Source of the DNA: Dermatemys mawii
Taxonomy: Eukaryota; Chordata; Testudines; Dermatemydidae
NCBI GenBank assembly: GCA_007922305.1
Contig: ML677364.1
Coordinates: 18,996,538 to 19,060,537 of the forward strand
Reading direction: 5' to 3'
Length of the DNA: 64,000 nt
How positions within the stretch are numbered: the first letter of the stretch is position 1; every line of letters begins with the position of its first letter. Below are positions 1-12,590 of this stretch, one piece after another. The position numbers were made by a program, and so were the translations under genes. The notes beneath the pieces were generated by a model. That model ran no database searches and was not told the DNA's origin. It worked only from the letters and a program-made list of their open reading frames with translations.

Positions 1-63
1 CAAAAGATTTCCCTGCTTTCATGAGTTCTATGCCAATGTAGAGGCAGGAACTAACTTTTTGTC

Positions 64-152
64 TTGTATTTGCACAGCACCTAGCACAGAAGGCCCCCAG
101 ACATGGACTAGGATTCCACGGTGCTACAGTAATGCAAATAATAAATACTACT
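64..152 (+). repeat. Interspersed repeat fragment, unclassified 3' tail
   Basis: This stretch, with the block tttgcacagcacctagcac and an AATAA-rich end, has a diverged relative at about 63265-63362 (tttgtgcagtgcctagtgcag and a similar A-rich end). It looks like the shared tail of a dispersed repeat family of sauropsid genomes. I cannot name the family from sequence alone. Confidence 0.5.
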
Positions 153-640
153 AACAACAATCAGTCTGCTACACCCAAAGGAGTCGCAAGAGCCCCGTTG
201 GTCTCTCTCTCCCATTGATCTCTGGCCTCTGAAGGGCAGTCTCTGTCAATCTGGCAGGTTCTTTTGAGAAAGCAGCAAACTATCAGTATGCATAAGTTAT
301 TATGAAGTATGTCACCCAGTACCTGAAACAGGTCCCCTTTTGCTCCATAATGTTCTAGACTATGAGCCTGATCCTCTATTACCCAGTATCTTACGTAGTC
401 ATTCACTTTATTGCAAAGTAGCTGTAAAATGCTCCCAGATCACTGTGATAGTGTTTTACACTCCCTCTGCACTGGTGTAATGACTACAGTACTATGGAGT
501 ATCAGGCCCTATAGCTTAGATGCTTTCTAGGGAAGGGATTCACTCATAGATCCTTATTGACTGGGAAAAAGCTTTGTTTTTTGACTTCTGCATGAAGCCT
601 GTGTTCTCCTAGAGGTTAAGATCCTCTGGTTAAGCCTCTA

Positions 641-904
641 AGGATATGTCTACACTGCAATTGAACACCCATGGCTGACCTGTGTCAACTGACTTGGGGT
701 CGTAGGGCATGGGCTGCAGGGATGTACAACTGTGGTATAGATGTTTGGGTTGGGGCTGGAGACTGGGTTCTGGGAGCCTCCCATCACAGGGTCCCAGAGC
801 TCAGGCTCCAGCCCAAGCATGAATGTCTGCATCACAATATTGCAGCCTGTAAATTGAACCCATGGGCCAGCCATGGCTGTTTAATTGCAGTGTGAACATA
901 TCCT
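641..904. mobile_element. MITE with terminal inverted repeats
   Basis: The outer 22 bases at 641-662 and 883-904 are inverted copies of each other with two mismatches, so the 264-bp element has clear terminal inverted repeats. The interior also carries weaker inverted symmetry around GGCTGGAG/CTCCAGCC. This fits a non-autonomous DNA transposon with no coding capacity. Short open frames across it on both strands are shadows. No convincing target-site duplication was found. Confidence 0.75.
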
Positions 905-1151
905 GAGGGATGGCTGCTAAACAGTTTAATATGTTCCAAGGTATGTTGAACAAATGTATGAATGTCAAGGCCTGAGACAGGGATCAGTTTGATCTCACCT
1001 TGATTTGGACTCCCAATGTTAATTCACTGAACCAAATTCTGCCCTTGTTTGCACCTGCGTGATGCCATTAAATTCATTGTGGTATTTTTAAGCTACTGCA
1101 AGATGAAGGAAATTTCCCAAAATGGAAGAGAAAATTAAAACAATCTGCTAA

Positions 1152-1466
<315 letters not shown>

Positions 1467-2049
1467 TGACTTGTTCTATTACATACAAAGACACACTGAA
1501 GAAACACAGAAAACATCCCCTTCTCCCTTTTCATGCAAGCAGTTTGTGGACACAATTTCTCATTTATCCATCTGAGTGCATCCATAAAGAGGTATTTAGA
1601 TATCTAAATGATATACATAGTTCCCACAAATAAACATGGGTGCCAAAAGGGAGATAAGTTTAGGATTGGTCTGAAAACTAAGGCTATAAATTCAAAAGCT
1701 ATGACTGTGACTTGGGCTGTGTACCTGCACAAGGGAATAAGGAGAAGTAAGAACCTCTTTGCACACCATTGATCTGGGCATGCCTGCTTACTACCTTCTC
1801 CTAGAGCTTGTGGGGAGAAAGTGGCTGAAAATAGCTGGAGGATTGATCCTATCCTCTAATTCATTGGTCAGCACAGCTGAGCCAGTGTGAGTGGTGGCAT
1901 TATTTACTACTGCTGTAGGTCAGCAGCAAATTTTTACTCTTCATCCTCTAGGCAGTGGGTATGTAGCAAGGGAACTGTACCACAGATGGGTGTCTGAAGC
2001 CCCAGGCATCCTGGGGCTGTTGGTGGGTGGTGCATAAAGGGACAGCCTA

Positions 2050-3900
2050 GTTCTGTAATAGTGTTTCTAAGCAGACCACCCTCATGGTTATTGTAGCAGC
2101 ATGACAACTCACGCCTGTGCCACCTCCTGCTGGCCATCTGGGAATTAGCTCATTAGCCCTCAGAGCAGTCTCTGCAGGCCCATGTCTTGCCGTCCGCTGG
2201 CCCCCGCCGTGTCCTTCCCAGACCCCGGTGCCCTTTTACCTGGAGGGTTGTGCCCTGGCAATACCCCAGACTCTGCCTGGGTCTCTCCTTACGGGGGAAC
2301 CCCCAACCCACTATCACCACCTTCCCTCAGTCTGCAGCTGCTTCCAGTCAGCAACAAGTCCCAGTTCCCTGGGGCAGACTGCAGTGCAAGAGCCAGTCAT
2401 CATAGGCAAGGGGGTTTTGGCCTGCTGCCTTTCTTTGCAACACACTACCTCAGTGGGCCTTGGACAAGGCCCTGCAGCCTGGAGCTCCCCAGCTCCTCTG
2501 GCCTTTCCCAAGCCCCATTTCACTATCAGTGCCCTTTCTGCAGCCAGACCCTGCTCCCTCCAAGACTGGAGAGAGACTAAGTGCCTGGATCACAACCTTT
2601 TTATACAGGCTAGCTGTGGCCTGAATGAGGTGTGGCCCAGCTGCAGCTACTTCCCCAATCAGCCCAGCTTAGCAGCTCTCAGCCTTAGCCTTCTCCCAGG
2701 GCAGACTTTAACCCCTTTTCTGCTGGAGTGGGGCAACTGCCTCACTACAGTTATCTTATAAGGAAAGAAGATTTTGGAGGAAGATTTGTCTGTGAATGAA
2801 TGACAGAACATGCACCTGTCAAGGGACAGCTGGGAGAGGAGGGGAAGAGTATGCTTCACCCTGTAAAGCAGATTACTCCTGTCTCTAAAATTCAAAAGGG
2901 AGCAGCACCTAAGGAATGGTGCCTCAGCAGGGTATCTCAGGCACAATGCCTCCCCGAGCAGTGCAATTTACACATCACCCTTTGCTGAAGGCTGTGCCTA
3001 AGATCACAGTCTAGTCTGAAAAGAGAAGAGGCAAGCTTGCTTTATGTTAATGTTGTTACAAACAACATCCCAACATTAAACACCTGAGTGTCATGATGAT
3101 ACAAGATGCCAGGAGTCTATACAAAATGTAGCAAGGCGTGCTGGGGGATGGTGGGGAACTACTGCCTCACCAAAAGGCCTTGGTCACACCGCTCCATTAA
3201 TGGGGAGTTAGCGGAGGGATGTGTGCCACCATGATTGATGTGACACAGGAGTACCAGCAGGGGAGTTCTGCCCCCCACAGTGGGGTGGCCAGCGTAGGGG
3301 AACACAGGCCCACTCAACTCCACTGCATTCCAGCCCAGTGTCTTGACAGTGGCCGGAGGAGCAGGTCCCACCACTGGGTCATCTGGAATCCATCTGCAAC
3401 ACACTGACCATATACAGACTCACCACACTGTCCAGTTCTGCCCCTGGGCTACTTCCTACCCGGTCTCTCAAGTGGGTCCTCTGGTTCCTCCAACTCATCA
3501 GGATAGCCTGCTGCCAGCAGCCCCAGTAGCTCCAGCTCATCCTCAGCATCAGGCTCCCTTTGGCTCAGGTCACTACCTGGCTCCTCCAGTCCCTCAGGGT
3601 ACTCTGCCACCAGCATTCCTGGTAGCCCAAGTCTTTCCTCAAGGTCAGGTTTCCCCTGGTTCAGGGCCTCCCCAGCTCAGCAGCAGGAGGAGGAGGATCT
3701 GCAGGAAGCAGCCTGCATCTGTCTCCCTCCCTGGTGCTGCCCTGACTGGGCTAAGGGCCCTGCCTTTTGTACTTCCTGTTCCACCCCTCCCCTTCTGGGG
3801 GTGGAGCCAGCTTGCTCTGGCCCTGCTCAGTCAGGCTAAGAGAGTGGCTCTTTACCCTCTGCTTCAGAGGGAAGCTACCCCAGCTCCCTACAGGAAAAAG
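2050..3900. other. GC-rich intronic block without a supported gene
   Basis: Long open frames occur here in several frames at once (for example 2117-2761, 2182-2580 and 3343-3927, all +). They are Pro/Ser/Leu-rich, overlap each other and carry no recognisable domain. That is what low stop-codon density in C-rich DNA produces. The segments at 2100-2760 and 3400-3890 look like old dispersed repeat or LTR-derived sequence, but I see no paired termini. No gene is called. Confidence 0.5.
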
Positions 3901-3974
3901 GTCTCATTGGTAAATATAGTGTATTGATATTGTCCAGACTCAGCTGAGTTTAACTCCAGAGTGGAAGATGGAAG

Positions 3975-4300
3975 TTCTGTTTGGCAAAGAATTTCAAGAT
4001 TTTCAGATTTGTTTTCATTTCAAATCAAAACAAAATCTGTGCATTTTGAAATTCTCCACAGAGGAAGATTTTTGGTCAAAATGTTTCACAGCAACAAAAA
4101 AGGTTCATTGTGATTTCATATTATATACAAAATAGAAATAGTTATTTCCAAAAATGTCATAATTTCTAGTTTCAATGCAGTCAGAACTTTTTTTTCCGTT
4201 TTTCTCTAAAACAAAATGTCATGAGAAAGATATGATTTTGTGAAGCATTTTGATTTTATGAAACTGCACTTTCCATGAAAAATGGTTATGCTTAAATGTT
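3975..4300. repeat. AT-rich dispersed repeat (TTTTCATTTC/GAAATTTT type)
   Basis: This stretch alternates TTTTCA and GAAATTT words in both orientations. Similar text recurs at about 7550-7690, 8010-8215 and 25510-25760. The recurrence suggests a decayed dispersed repeat family with imperfect inverted symmetry. The boundaries are approximate and the family is not identified. Confidence 0.35.
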
Positions 4301-7300
4301 TCTGACCAAGTCTACTGAGTACTACTGTATATTCTACCCCCTGTATCATTACAAATGATCGCACAGACAAATTAACTAGCTATTTCTAAAGTAGCTGTAA
4401 ATAATTGCAATGTACACTTCATGACTCTGGGACTATGCATCATTCTAAATGTGTAGAGAATTGTTCCTGATTATCAGGAGCTTATTCCTAGTAAAACTCT
4501 TTTTAAACTAATGAACTCATTGTAGTCTGACCATATTATGCAACTAAGACTTTATCACAGTTGGCAAGTATTCTTTAGGACTAAGCTAGCATGGAGAATG
4601 AATTTTCTCTCCCCAAAAGACAGAAATGAAATAGAAGAGTTTCACAATGAAGGCAGTAGTTGAGGTTTAGATAGAAACTGGTAATTCTTCCAATCCAAAC
4701 TGTCTGTCAAATGTAATCCATTTAAGTGATTAAAGTCATTCAGTGTAAGTTTTTTAAATGAGACCAGTTTCTATTTCCCCATGGCTCACTGTTCTTCTGT
4801 GTTGAGATCAATGAGTCCATCTTTATATTGTTAGAAGTGTGAATTTCTTTAGTACTTGTGGAAGTGAGGTGGTAATAGTGCTGATTTAAACCATGTGTAG
4901 TGTGCAAGGACAGTATACAAAATTCCCCCATACAGTTCACCAATTTAGGGCACTCCTGACCTATGATACCCCTGTTATTATACTTCTGCCCCCACCCCTC
5001 TTCACGGAGATTGTGAATGGTTCTGAATTTTGTGGTTGTTAAATAATGTGCACAAATGAGGACCAAAAAAACCCTAATTTTCACTTGTGATCTGATATCA
5101 GGATATGAATTCAGGTCTCCAGAGGCAAAAGAATATTGTACAAAATAGCCCTCTTAGGGATCCTCTTATGAAGAGAAGTCTGAGTAATGCTGGACAAACA
5201 GCATGTAAGCGTGTTGAACATGGTTTTTTAGTTTTTTTGGGGGGGGGTTTGGTATTCAGAAACACTTACTATAAAGTATGTAGCATGTTCCTGTTCTACG
5301 TGCTGAACATTTTATCTCCAGTCCTCAGCTGGTGGTGTAGGTTGTCATAGTTTCATTGAAATCAACAGAGCTAATGATTTCACTGCAGTGACACCTGTTT
5401 AAATCAGCTGAAAACTGGAGCCATTAGATGACCATCAATTTATATATTGTCACAGAAATGGTATCAGAATTGTCTAATCCACATTTTAATTTACACCATC
5501 ATAAATATTGATATGTTTCAAGTTGAGAATTCAAGCAGATTTTTAGCTTTTTCTAAATGTTTTAATGACCTACTTTGTTTGTTTTTTAATTTTAATAATC
5601 TAGCCCTAGCTTACATGCATCCGTTAAAAAATGTATTTTCCATTTATAATCAAACTAGAAAGGAAGAAAGGCTAATGAGAGAACAACATAACAGTTATGT
5701 GAATATCAGAATTCAAGACTTCAGCTTGATTCAGTGCTGCAGGCAAGAGGGTCATCAAATACTGTGGGAGATATACACCTACCTGGAAATTAGAAACTTG
5801 TGTTAATTTTGCTAGTAATCCTTCTAGCTAACCCAAGAAACTGCCACTGACCGGCTGTTGGAGGAAGCTGGGTCCAGCATTCCTGTGCTAGAGAGAGAGG
5901 TTTGTTTCTATCAGGGCCCTTTTGACTGGGGGAAGTAGAGAGCTAATTATTGAAGAAAAGCTTAGAAGATACCTTGAATGGAGGAAAGAAAGTTACATCT
6001 CATGGAATGTATACGTCAATGTTGTTTACTGGTACAGAAAATAAAGACATAGAGTCTGTTATGGTAGTGCAGAGTCATCAGATGATGTTCCACTGGCAGC
6101 ATCTTCAGAGGATATATTGATGCTGTAGTGACTCCTACATCACCCGCATGCCTTGGCTCCTGCCACATATCTGGGGGACAAGGGCATGAGCATTGTGCGC
6201 CTACTCCTCCCTGGTCACCAGAACAACCTTAAGGCGACAGTTGGCCCGCCCCAGGATGAGGGTAATAAAAGTGGTATAATGCTTCCTGGGCCTCTACAAC
6301 CCCAAGCTGCATTGAGTACAGCTCAGCCGGACCCCAAGATGGGGCTATAAATGTCCAGCAATTGCAAAAGGAAAATATTATAATTAATAATAATAATTTA
6401 TTAAAATCAGTTGCACATCTCATTTATTATTAAATGGAGAGCTGTAACTTGCAAGCTAGAGTCAGAGAAACTTCCTGGTCAGGGTCTGAGTTTGATCCCT
6501 TGATCTTAAAGTAACAGATGCTGGACTCTGGGCATGCTACTGAGACAGTGTATTTTGGGCAAAGGGAACAGGAAGAGGAAGGGGAGTGTGATGTTACTGT
6601 CACTTGCAAACCTTCCAGCAACTGAAAATAGTAGCGTCAATGTGAAGGATGTTTATACTGTAGCTCAGCTTTTACCTTTCATAGGACTAAAATCTGACAT
6701 ACAAGCTTCCAGGCTTGGTGGCAAATATTCCTTTTAGATGTGTTGCAAAAGGGCTTTGCGTGGTTTCATGGTCTTATTTGATCCCACAACAAGAATATTT
6801 TCAATAGTAGAAAAGCTATGTGTACTCAAATCCATCTGTCTGGGATTTTTTTTTACTCGATGATTACATTTGAAAAGTGGCTGTAGTTCAGACTCAGTAA
6901 CTACATTTCATAATGGCTTTGTTGACATTGTACCATGTCAGAAGGTCTTGCGCTTGAAAATCTGAAACTGTGTGATATAGTTATCTCCATGTTGGTCACA
7001 CTGCCACAGACATGCCTCTCAACTGCCATGTTTTTAGGCAGTTTCTCTGACTTGATCCTGATATGCTTGTCACCAAGGCATGCCGCATTTGGGAGTTCTA
7101 CACATGCTGTTGCCATCCTGCCTGTCTGTTCCACTCCCAGCAGCTGTTGCTTCGCTTCCCTCTCTGCCAATGTGTGATGGGCAGAGAGAGAGAGGAAGAG
7201 CAATCGCTCCAATCAACGGCGTGTTCCCAGGGACCTGCATGAACGGTGCTCCCTCTTGATATGGAGAAAAAAGGGCTGCAAGGAGAAACAATGGGGGAGA

Positions 7301-7378
7301 AGATAATATCCCATATTCTATCCTACTGCGCCGGACACATGTCAACATTGAAAGTTGCACAGTGACAGGAATGAATGA

Positions 7379-7444
7379 TTCACAGACACAGTAAAATGGA
7401 AATTGGCATTTGTTTTCCTTTCACAGACACAGTAAAATGGAAAT
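7379..7444. repeat. Perfect 25-bp direct repeat
   Basis: The 25 bases at 7379-7403 (ttcacagacacagtaaaat and six more) are repeated exactly at 7420-7444, a period of 41 bp. This looks like a recent local tandem duplication in intronic DNA. Confidence 0.8.
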
Positions 7445-7714
7445 GTGTCAAACTGCTGTTAACATTTATGTATTTATATTTAAATAATAATAATGAAAAA
7501 ATGCCTATACAAGGCTTCTCTATGCAACCTAAAACATAATTAGAATTGACTGAAAATTGGAATTTCCATCTTGCAAGAAATTCTGCTATTTCAACATTTG
7601 TTTTCATTAAGGATTGGGACAAAAAGTCTAAATAGCAAAGCTTTCCATGGAATGGAAAGTCCCAAAAAAATTTCATCCAGAAATGCCAAAATATTTTGCC
7701 TTCAGATCAGTTCA

Positions 7715-7960
7715 GCATTGAATTGTGTCCATGTAAACTGCCATTGTGCCTCGTGGGAGTTGAAGTTCAGATGCCTCATGACCTCACTCTTATCTATGCA
7801 TTGGATTCCTCAGATGGACTACATCTTTCATGATGATTCGAGATCATGGGATTCCCATTAGGCTCCACAGTGGTTCAAACGGAAAGAGAAACCACAATGT
7901 ATCATGGGAGATATAGTTCAGTCAGGGAGCCCATAGAGGAGAATGAAGATACCCAAACTA
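7715..7960. repeat. Dispersed repeat with opposed half-sites
   Basis: The words GTGGGAGTTGAAGTTC and ATGGGAGATATAGTTC occur in the same direction near the two ends, with ACTACATCTTTCATGATG between them in the opposite sense. This is typical of a decayed MITE-like repeat. Assignment and exact ends are uncertain. Confidence 0.35.
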
Positions 7961-8589
7961 TCGCCCCTATGATATACCACAGCAGCTCAGGAAGACAAAG
8001 ATTAATGTCAAACTGACCTGAAACAAAACATTTCAATCCAGATGCATAAACAAAAATGCTTTTCATTCAGGTCAGCTTGATCTGAAACTAAATATTTCTT
8101 TTCAATTTTCCTGATTGAAAATAATACAAAAAGGAAAAATTAAAATTTTCCTGCAGAAAATTTCAGTTTTGTAGGAACTACATTTTTTGTTGACAGATTT
8201 TTCATTGGAAACTTCCCAAATACCTGTATATCTAGTACTACAACAAAAGCATTAAAATAATTATTTGTAAGGAACTCTGTGAGGCCACCACCTACAATAA
8301 AGCTCCTTTCCACTCCTTCATCATTGTGCAAAGCAAACCCTTTTTCCCCTCCAAAAATCCTGTCAAACAGATGTCTTTTTGCAGCCTACTCAGAAGCTCA
8401 CCAAATCCAGGCTATAAAGGGGGAGCACATTCCAGTATCTTGGAATCCACGCTGCCAGCCACCCCCAGCTCAAGCATCCCTGCCAATCACAGTTGTGGCA
8501 CATATTCAATTAAAATATCATCTTTGTTCTCTTTGCCCTGTTTGGTGTGAAAATCCCTGCACAGTACCTCACAAGGTATCCAGCACAGT

Positions 8590-9976
8590 ACAGGAAATTG
8601 GTGATCTTCCAGAAAACACCGTCCTGGCCATTATGGATATAGAAGCCTTCTACACCAACATTCCACACAAAGATGGACTACAAGTCGTCAAGAACAGTGT
8701 CCCCAATAATGTCATGGTAAACCTGATGGCTGAACTTTGTGACTTTGTCCTTACCCAGAACTATTTCACATTTGGGGACAGTATATATCTTCAAGTCAGC
8801 AGCACTGCTGTGGGTAACTGGATGGCTCCACAATATGCAACATTTTTATGGCTGACTTAGAACGCTTCCTCAGCTCTTGTCCCCTAACACTCCTACTCTA
8901 GTTGCACTACACTGATGCCATCTTCATCATCTGGACCCATGGAAAAGAAGCCTTTGAGGAACTCCACCATGATTTCAACGATGTACATCCCACCATCAAC
9001 CTCAGCCTGGACCAGTCCACACAAGAGATCCACTTCTTGGACATCACAGTGCTAATAAGCGATGGTCACATAAACACCACCCTATGCTGGAAACCTACTG
9101 ATCGCTATACTTATCTACATGCCTCCAGATTCCATCCAGAACATCACATGATCCATTGTCTAGAGCCAAGGTCTAAGATACAACTGCATTTGCTCCAGTC
9201 CCTCAGACAGAGACAAACACCTGCACGATCTCTATCAAGCATTCTTAAAACTACAATACCCACCTGCTGAAGTGAAGAAACAGATTGACAGAGCCAGAAG
9301 AATACCCAGAAGTCACCTACTACAGGACAGGCTCAACAAAGAAAGTAACAGAACACCACTAGCTGTCACCTTCAGCCCCCAACTAAAACCTTTCCAGCAT
9401 ATAATCAGGGATCTACAACCTATCCTGAAGGACAATCCCTCACTCTCCCAGATCTTGGGAGACAGGCTAGTCCTCGCTTATGGACAGCACCCCAACCTGA
9501 AGCAAATAGTCACCAGCAACCACACAACAAAAACACTAACCCAGGAAACTATCCTTGCAATGAAGCCTGTTGCAAACTATGTCCTCATATCAATTCAAGT
9601 GACACTATCATAGGACCAAATCACATCAGCCATGCCATCAGGGCCTCGTTCACCTGCACATCTATCAATGTGATATATACCAGCATATGCCAGCAATGCC
9701 TCTCTGCCATGCTCATTGGCAAACCAGACAGTCTCTATGCAAAAGAATAAATGGACACAAATCAGACGTCAAGAATTATAACATTCAAAAACCAGGTGGA
9801 GAACACTTCGGCTCCCTGGACACTCAATTACAGACCTAAAAGTCGCAATTCTTCAACAAAAAAATCTTCAAAAACAGACTCCATTGAGAAACTGCAGAAC
9901 TGAAATTAATTTCTAAAAAGAATACCATTAAATTAGACTTGAATAAAGACTGGGAGTGGATGGGTCATTACACAAA
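8590..9976 (+). pseudogene. Penelope-like reverse transcriptase/GIY-YIG polyprotein remnant
   Basis: The intact ancestor would be a retroelement polyprotein that primes and copies its own RNA. Visible pieces in order are: RT motif A (MDIEAFYTNIPHKDGL, about 8632-8680), a degraded motif B (GNWMAPQYATF), motif C read as YTDAIF (about 8907-8924), the segment EIHFLDITVLISDGHINTT, the linker KKQIDRARRIPRSHLLQDRL and QLKPF, then a cysteine-containing piece and a ruined GIY-YIG region (about 9540-9976). The frame is broken near 8860, near 9140-9270 and near 9613. In motif C the second catalytic Asp is Ala, so this RT cannot be active. The group within Penelope-like elements (probably Neptune) is inferred from the CxxxxC-type linker and general sequence. 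Confidence 0.85.
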
Positions 9977-10101
9977 CTAAAAAGTATTTCCCCATGCTAG
10001 TTTCCCCCCTACTGTTACTCACACCTTCTTGTCAACTTTGAAATGGGCCATCCTCATTATCATGACAAAAGTTTTTTTTCTCCTGCTAATAATAGCTCAT
10101 C

Positions 10102-10218
10102 TTAATTGATTATTCTCGTTAAGAGTTAGTTAGTTTATTTGATTATTAAGATCATTAAGAGTTAGTTAGTTAGTTTAATTGATTATTCTCATTAAGAGTT
10201 AGTTAGTTAGTTAGTTTC
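10102..10218. repeat. Tandem repeats with TTAG runs in PLE 3' region
   Basis: Three imperfect copies of a unit of about 45-50 bp (TTAATTGATTATTCTC, then TTAAGAG, then a run of TTAG) follow each other, and the TTAG runs lengthen from copy to copy. The unit matches the 3' non-coding region of the neighbouring PLE, so it arose by local expansion. Confidence 0.7.
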
Positions 10219-11388
10219 ATTATCATGAAAATCATACCATTCTGCAACTGTAAGGAGAAAAACCTCATAGTAATTGTTATACCCTGACAAATTACCATGG
10301 CAGTTTGGGTTGACCAGGATTGTAACTAAACTATTTCTGATCATTTTACATGTGTAAGCCAATTGTTGAAACAATTAATATATAGCAATTTTTGGCTAAG
10401 AACCAATATCCCTGTGGATCTGACCAGCTATAAATTAGACAATAGTATGATACCCCTTTGTTCAGCACACACACACAGAGAAGTTAGATAGAAACATAAA
10501 AACTCGTGAGGATGCAGTGTAATGCTACTTTATATCTCAGAATTCAGAACTTTTAGGCACAAGAACCCCCAAACAGAGAAAGAGAGAGTCTGCCCCCAAG
10601 ACAGCAAAGCACAACTTCACTCTACTGTGATTTAAGCTATCTCATTCCAGACTGACTGCTCCCAATTCCATGCTTCACTGCAGACCCTGCAAGCAAAACC
10701 CAAAAACTATCCCCTCATACACACTCTTAAAATGATATCTTGCAGTTTCAACACAGTCCTCAATACACCACAGATACCTCCATTAAATAGCATGCAGTGG
10801 TGCAAGTAGAATTCATTTCTTACCAGTACACTGCACTCATGGGAGGCACACAAAGGGAAGGCACTAGCTAAAGGGGGGACATGTGACCTCTCCTCATGGC
10901 CCCCCCACGTGACTCCTTCTCACCTCCAGCCGGGGGCCACCATGCTCTCCCTGTCCCTTCCTCATGATCTGCCCACGTTACCTGGGGGAGAGGAGCTCTG
11001 TCCTCCATCGGCTGTCTCAGAGACTGCTGAACTGAAGAGCTCTCCAGAACCACAGCGGCGAAAGGAGCAGAATGTGGGGCTGCCAGGTGGCCCCATGCCA
11101 TCAGCTCCTCTGGCTGGTTTGTACCACCCCAGCCCTTCCACGCAGCTGCGTCTCCTGCTTGGGGTCTGTACAACAGCCCCGCCAGAGGACAGAGGACTGT
11201 CATACTTACACCACGGATAACATGCCAAATTAATGAGAATTTTCAGTTTTCTATAAAACAAGCTCTTAGACTGGAGTGTTGAGGTGGTTATTATTTGTTT
11301 TCCTTTACCATTTGGTGTATTGCCATATGTCAAAAGGAATCTCCAACATTTCTGTATTATACTGATGCATTTCTTTGCCATAATCTTA

Positions 11389-11630
11389 GGTCTGGTCTAC
11401 CCTGTGGGGGATATCAATCTAAGTTACTCAACTTCAGCTACATGAATAACATAGCTGAAGTCAATGTACTTAGATCTACTCATCGTGGTGTCTTCATGGC
11501 AGTGAGTCAACAGCTAACAGTCCCCCGTCGACTCCGCCTGCACTTCTCACTCCAATGGAGTACCAGAGTCAACAGGGTAGCCCTTGGTGGTCGATTTATC
11601 ATGTCTAGACTAGATGCAACAGACTGACTG
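11389..11630. mobile_element. MITE half-element (GGTCTAC family)
   Basis: It starts GGTCTGGTCTAC and carries an internal inverted pair (CTTCAGCTACATGAATAAC / ATAGCTGAAG). It is followed by a run of C (about 11627-11644). The far terminal repeat is missing, so it looks like one end of a longer MITE. No coding content. Confidence 0.45.
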
Positions 11631-12261
11631 TCCCCCCCCCCCCCGCCACTGAATTGATCATTGGCCGTCGATCCTTTGGTTCACCCTTAACTTTCGGTTG
11701 TAAAAGTTGGTCCCCAATTCTGAGATCCCTAAAATCTGCAGTCCATTTATCTATTAAAATAATGTAACATTGACCTCAAAAAATAATGTTGTGAATATAC
11801 AAATTATGATTGTTGTAATTATTACCTGCCATGTAGAAATTTTAATTATGGAGATGAGGTCTATTATGACTTCAATATCATAGGCTTGCTGATAATAAGA
11901 TGATCAGTGCCACTATGAAACCCTAAGAGAGTAAATATTTATTAGAGGGTCACTAAGAGAAAACTATCATTCTGATACTATTCACACCTTCTTTATTCCT
12001 TCTTTTAATAAAGCTAAGCAAGTTTATTAATTTCATAGCCTAAAGAGAAGGAAATCCATACTGCATCACATTTATATGAAATTGCATTAAACATTTAAAA
12101 ATATAAGATCAACCATTAATAGAAACAAATCCTACATTGTGTGCCGTGTTCCAATTATGTATGAGCAATTTTAATACCAATAAAGAGTTATTATGTGGGA
12201 ACAGGTGGACAAAAAAACGCAGAGCAGGTCAAGCATGAAATCAGAGAGAGAAAAGAAGCTG

Positions 12262-12590
12262 GCCGCCGCTTTCCGCAGTCCCCATTGGACCAGGACGGCA
12301 ATCTGCGGCCAGTGGGAGCCACAGTCGGCGAAACGCCAGGTAAACAAAGCAGCGGGGCCTGCTAAGGGTGCTTATCCTGTGGTCCCACGTGCCAACATTG
12401 CTGATCCTTGAATTATAATTAAACTATTGTTGTAGTAAAGTAAATAAGCTTTTTAAAATGTTTAAGAAGTTTCATTTAAAATTAAATTAAAATGCAGAGC
12501 CCCCGGACCTATGGCCACGACCCGGGCAGTATGAGTGCTGCTGAAAATCAGCTCGTGTGCCGCCTTTGGTGCACATGCCATAGGCCTAGC
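12262..12590 (-). mobile_element. Two abutting hAT-type non-autonomous fragments, probably nested
   Basis: On the minus strand the segment 12590-12411 shares order and words with the intact element at 49970-50610 (GGCACACGAGCTGATTTTCA, then the ATTTTAATTTAATTTTAAAT block). At 12410 a second minus-strand fragment starts with a hAT-like terminus (CAAGGATCAGCAA and GGCACGTGG) and continues into GC-rich sequence. The simplest reading is that the second inserted into the first. Outer ends are decayed. Confidence 0.6.

Larger units (their letters stand above)
8585..10218 (+). mobile_element. Penelope-like retroelement copy 1, 5'-truncated and decayed
   Basis: This intronic copy runs from within the reverse transcriptase through the linker and GIY-YIG part into its 3' non-coding region. 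It lies in the same orientation as the host gene. Its 3' region matches that of the copy at 28.87 kb (TCATTACACAAACT, then CCATCCT, then AGCTCATCTTAATTGAT). It lacks the hammerhead-like terminal tail seen in the other copies and ends instead in a local array of TTAG-containing repeats (10102-10218). The coding region is broken, so the copy is inactive. Confidence 0.85.

Noticed and set aside
2117..2761. 214-codon open frame (+), with overlapping 132- and 72-codon frames
   Set aside because: Several frames are open at once in C-rich sequence, composition is Pro/Ser/Leu-rich and no domain is visible. Best explained by low stop density in repeat-derived DNA.
3343..3927. 194-codon open frame (+)
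   Set aside because: Pro/Ser/Gln-rich translation with no domain, in the same GC-rich intronic block. No splice or start context supports it.
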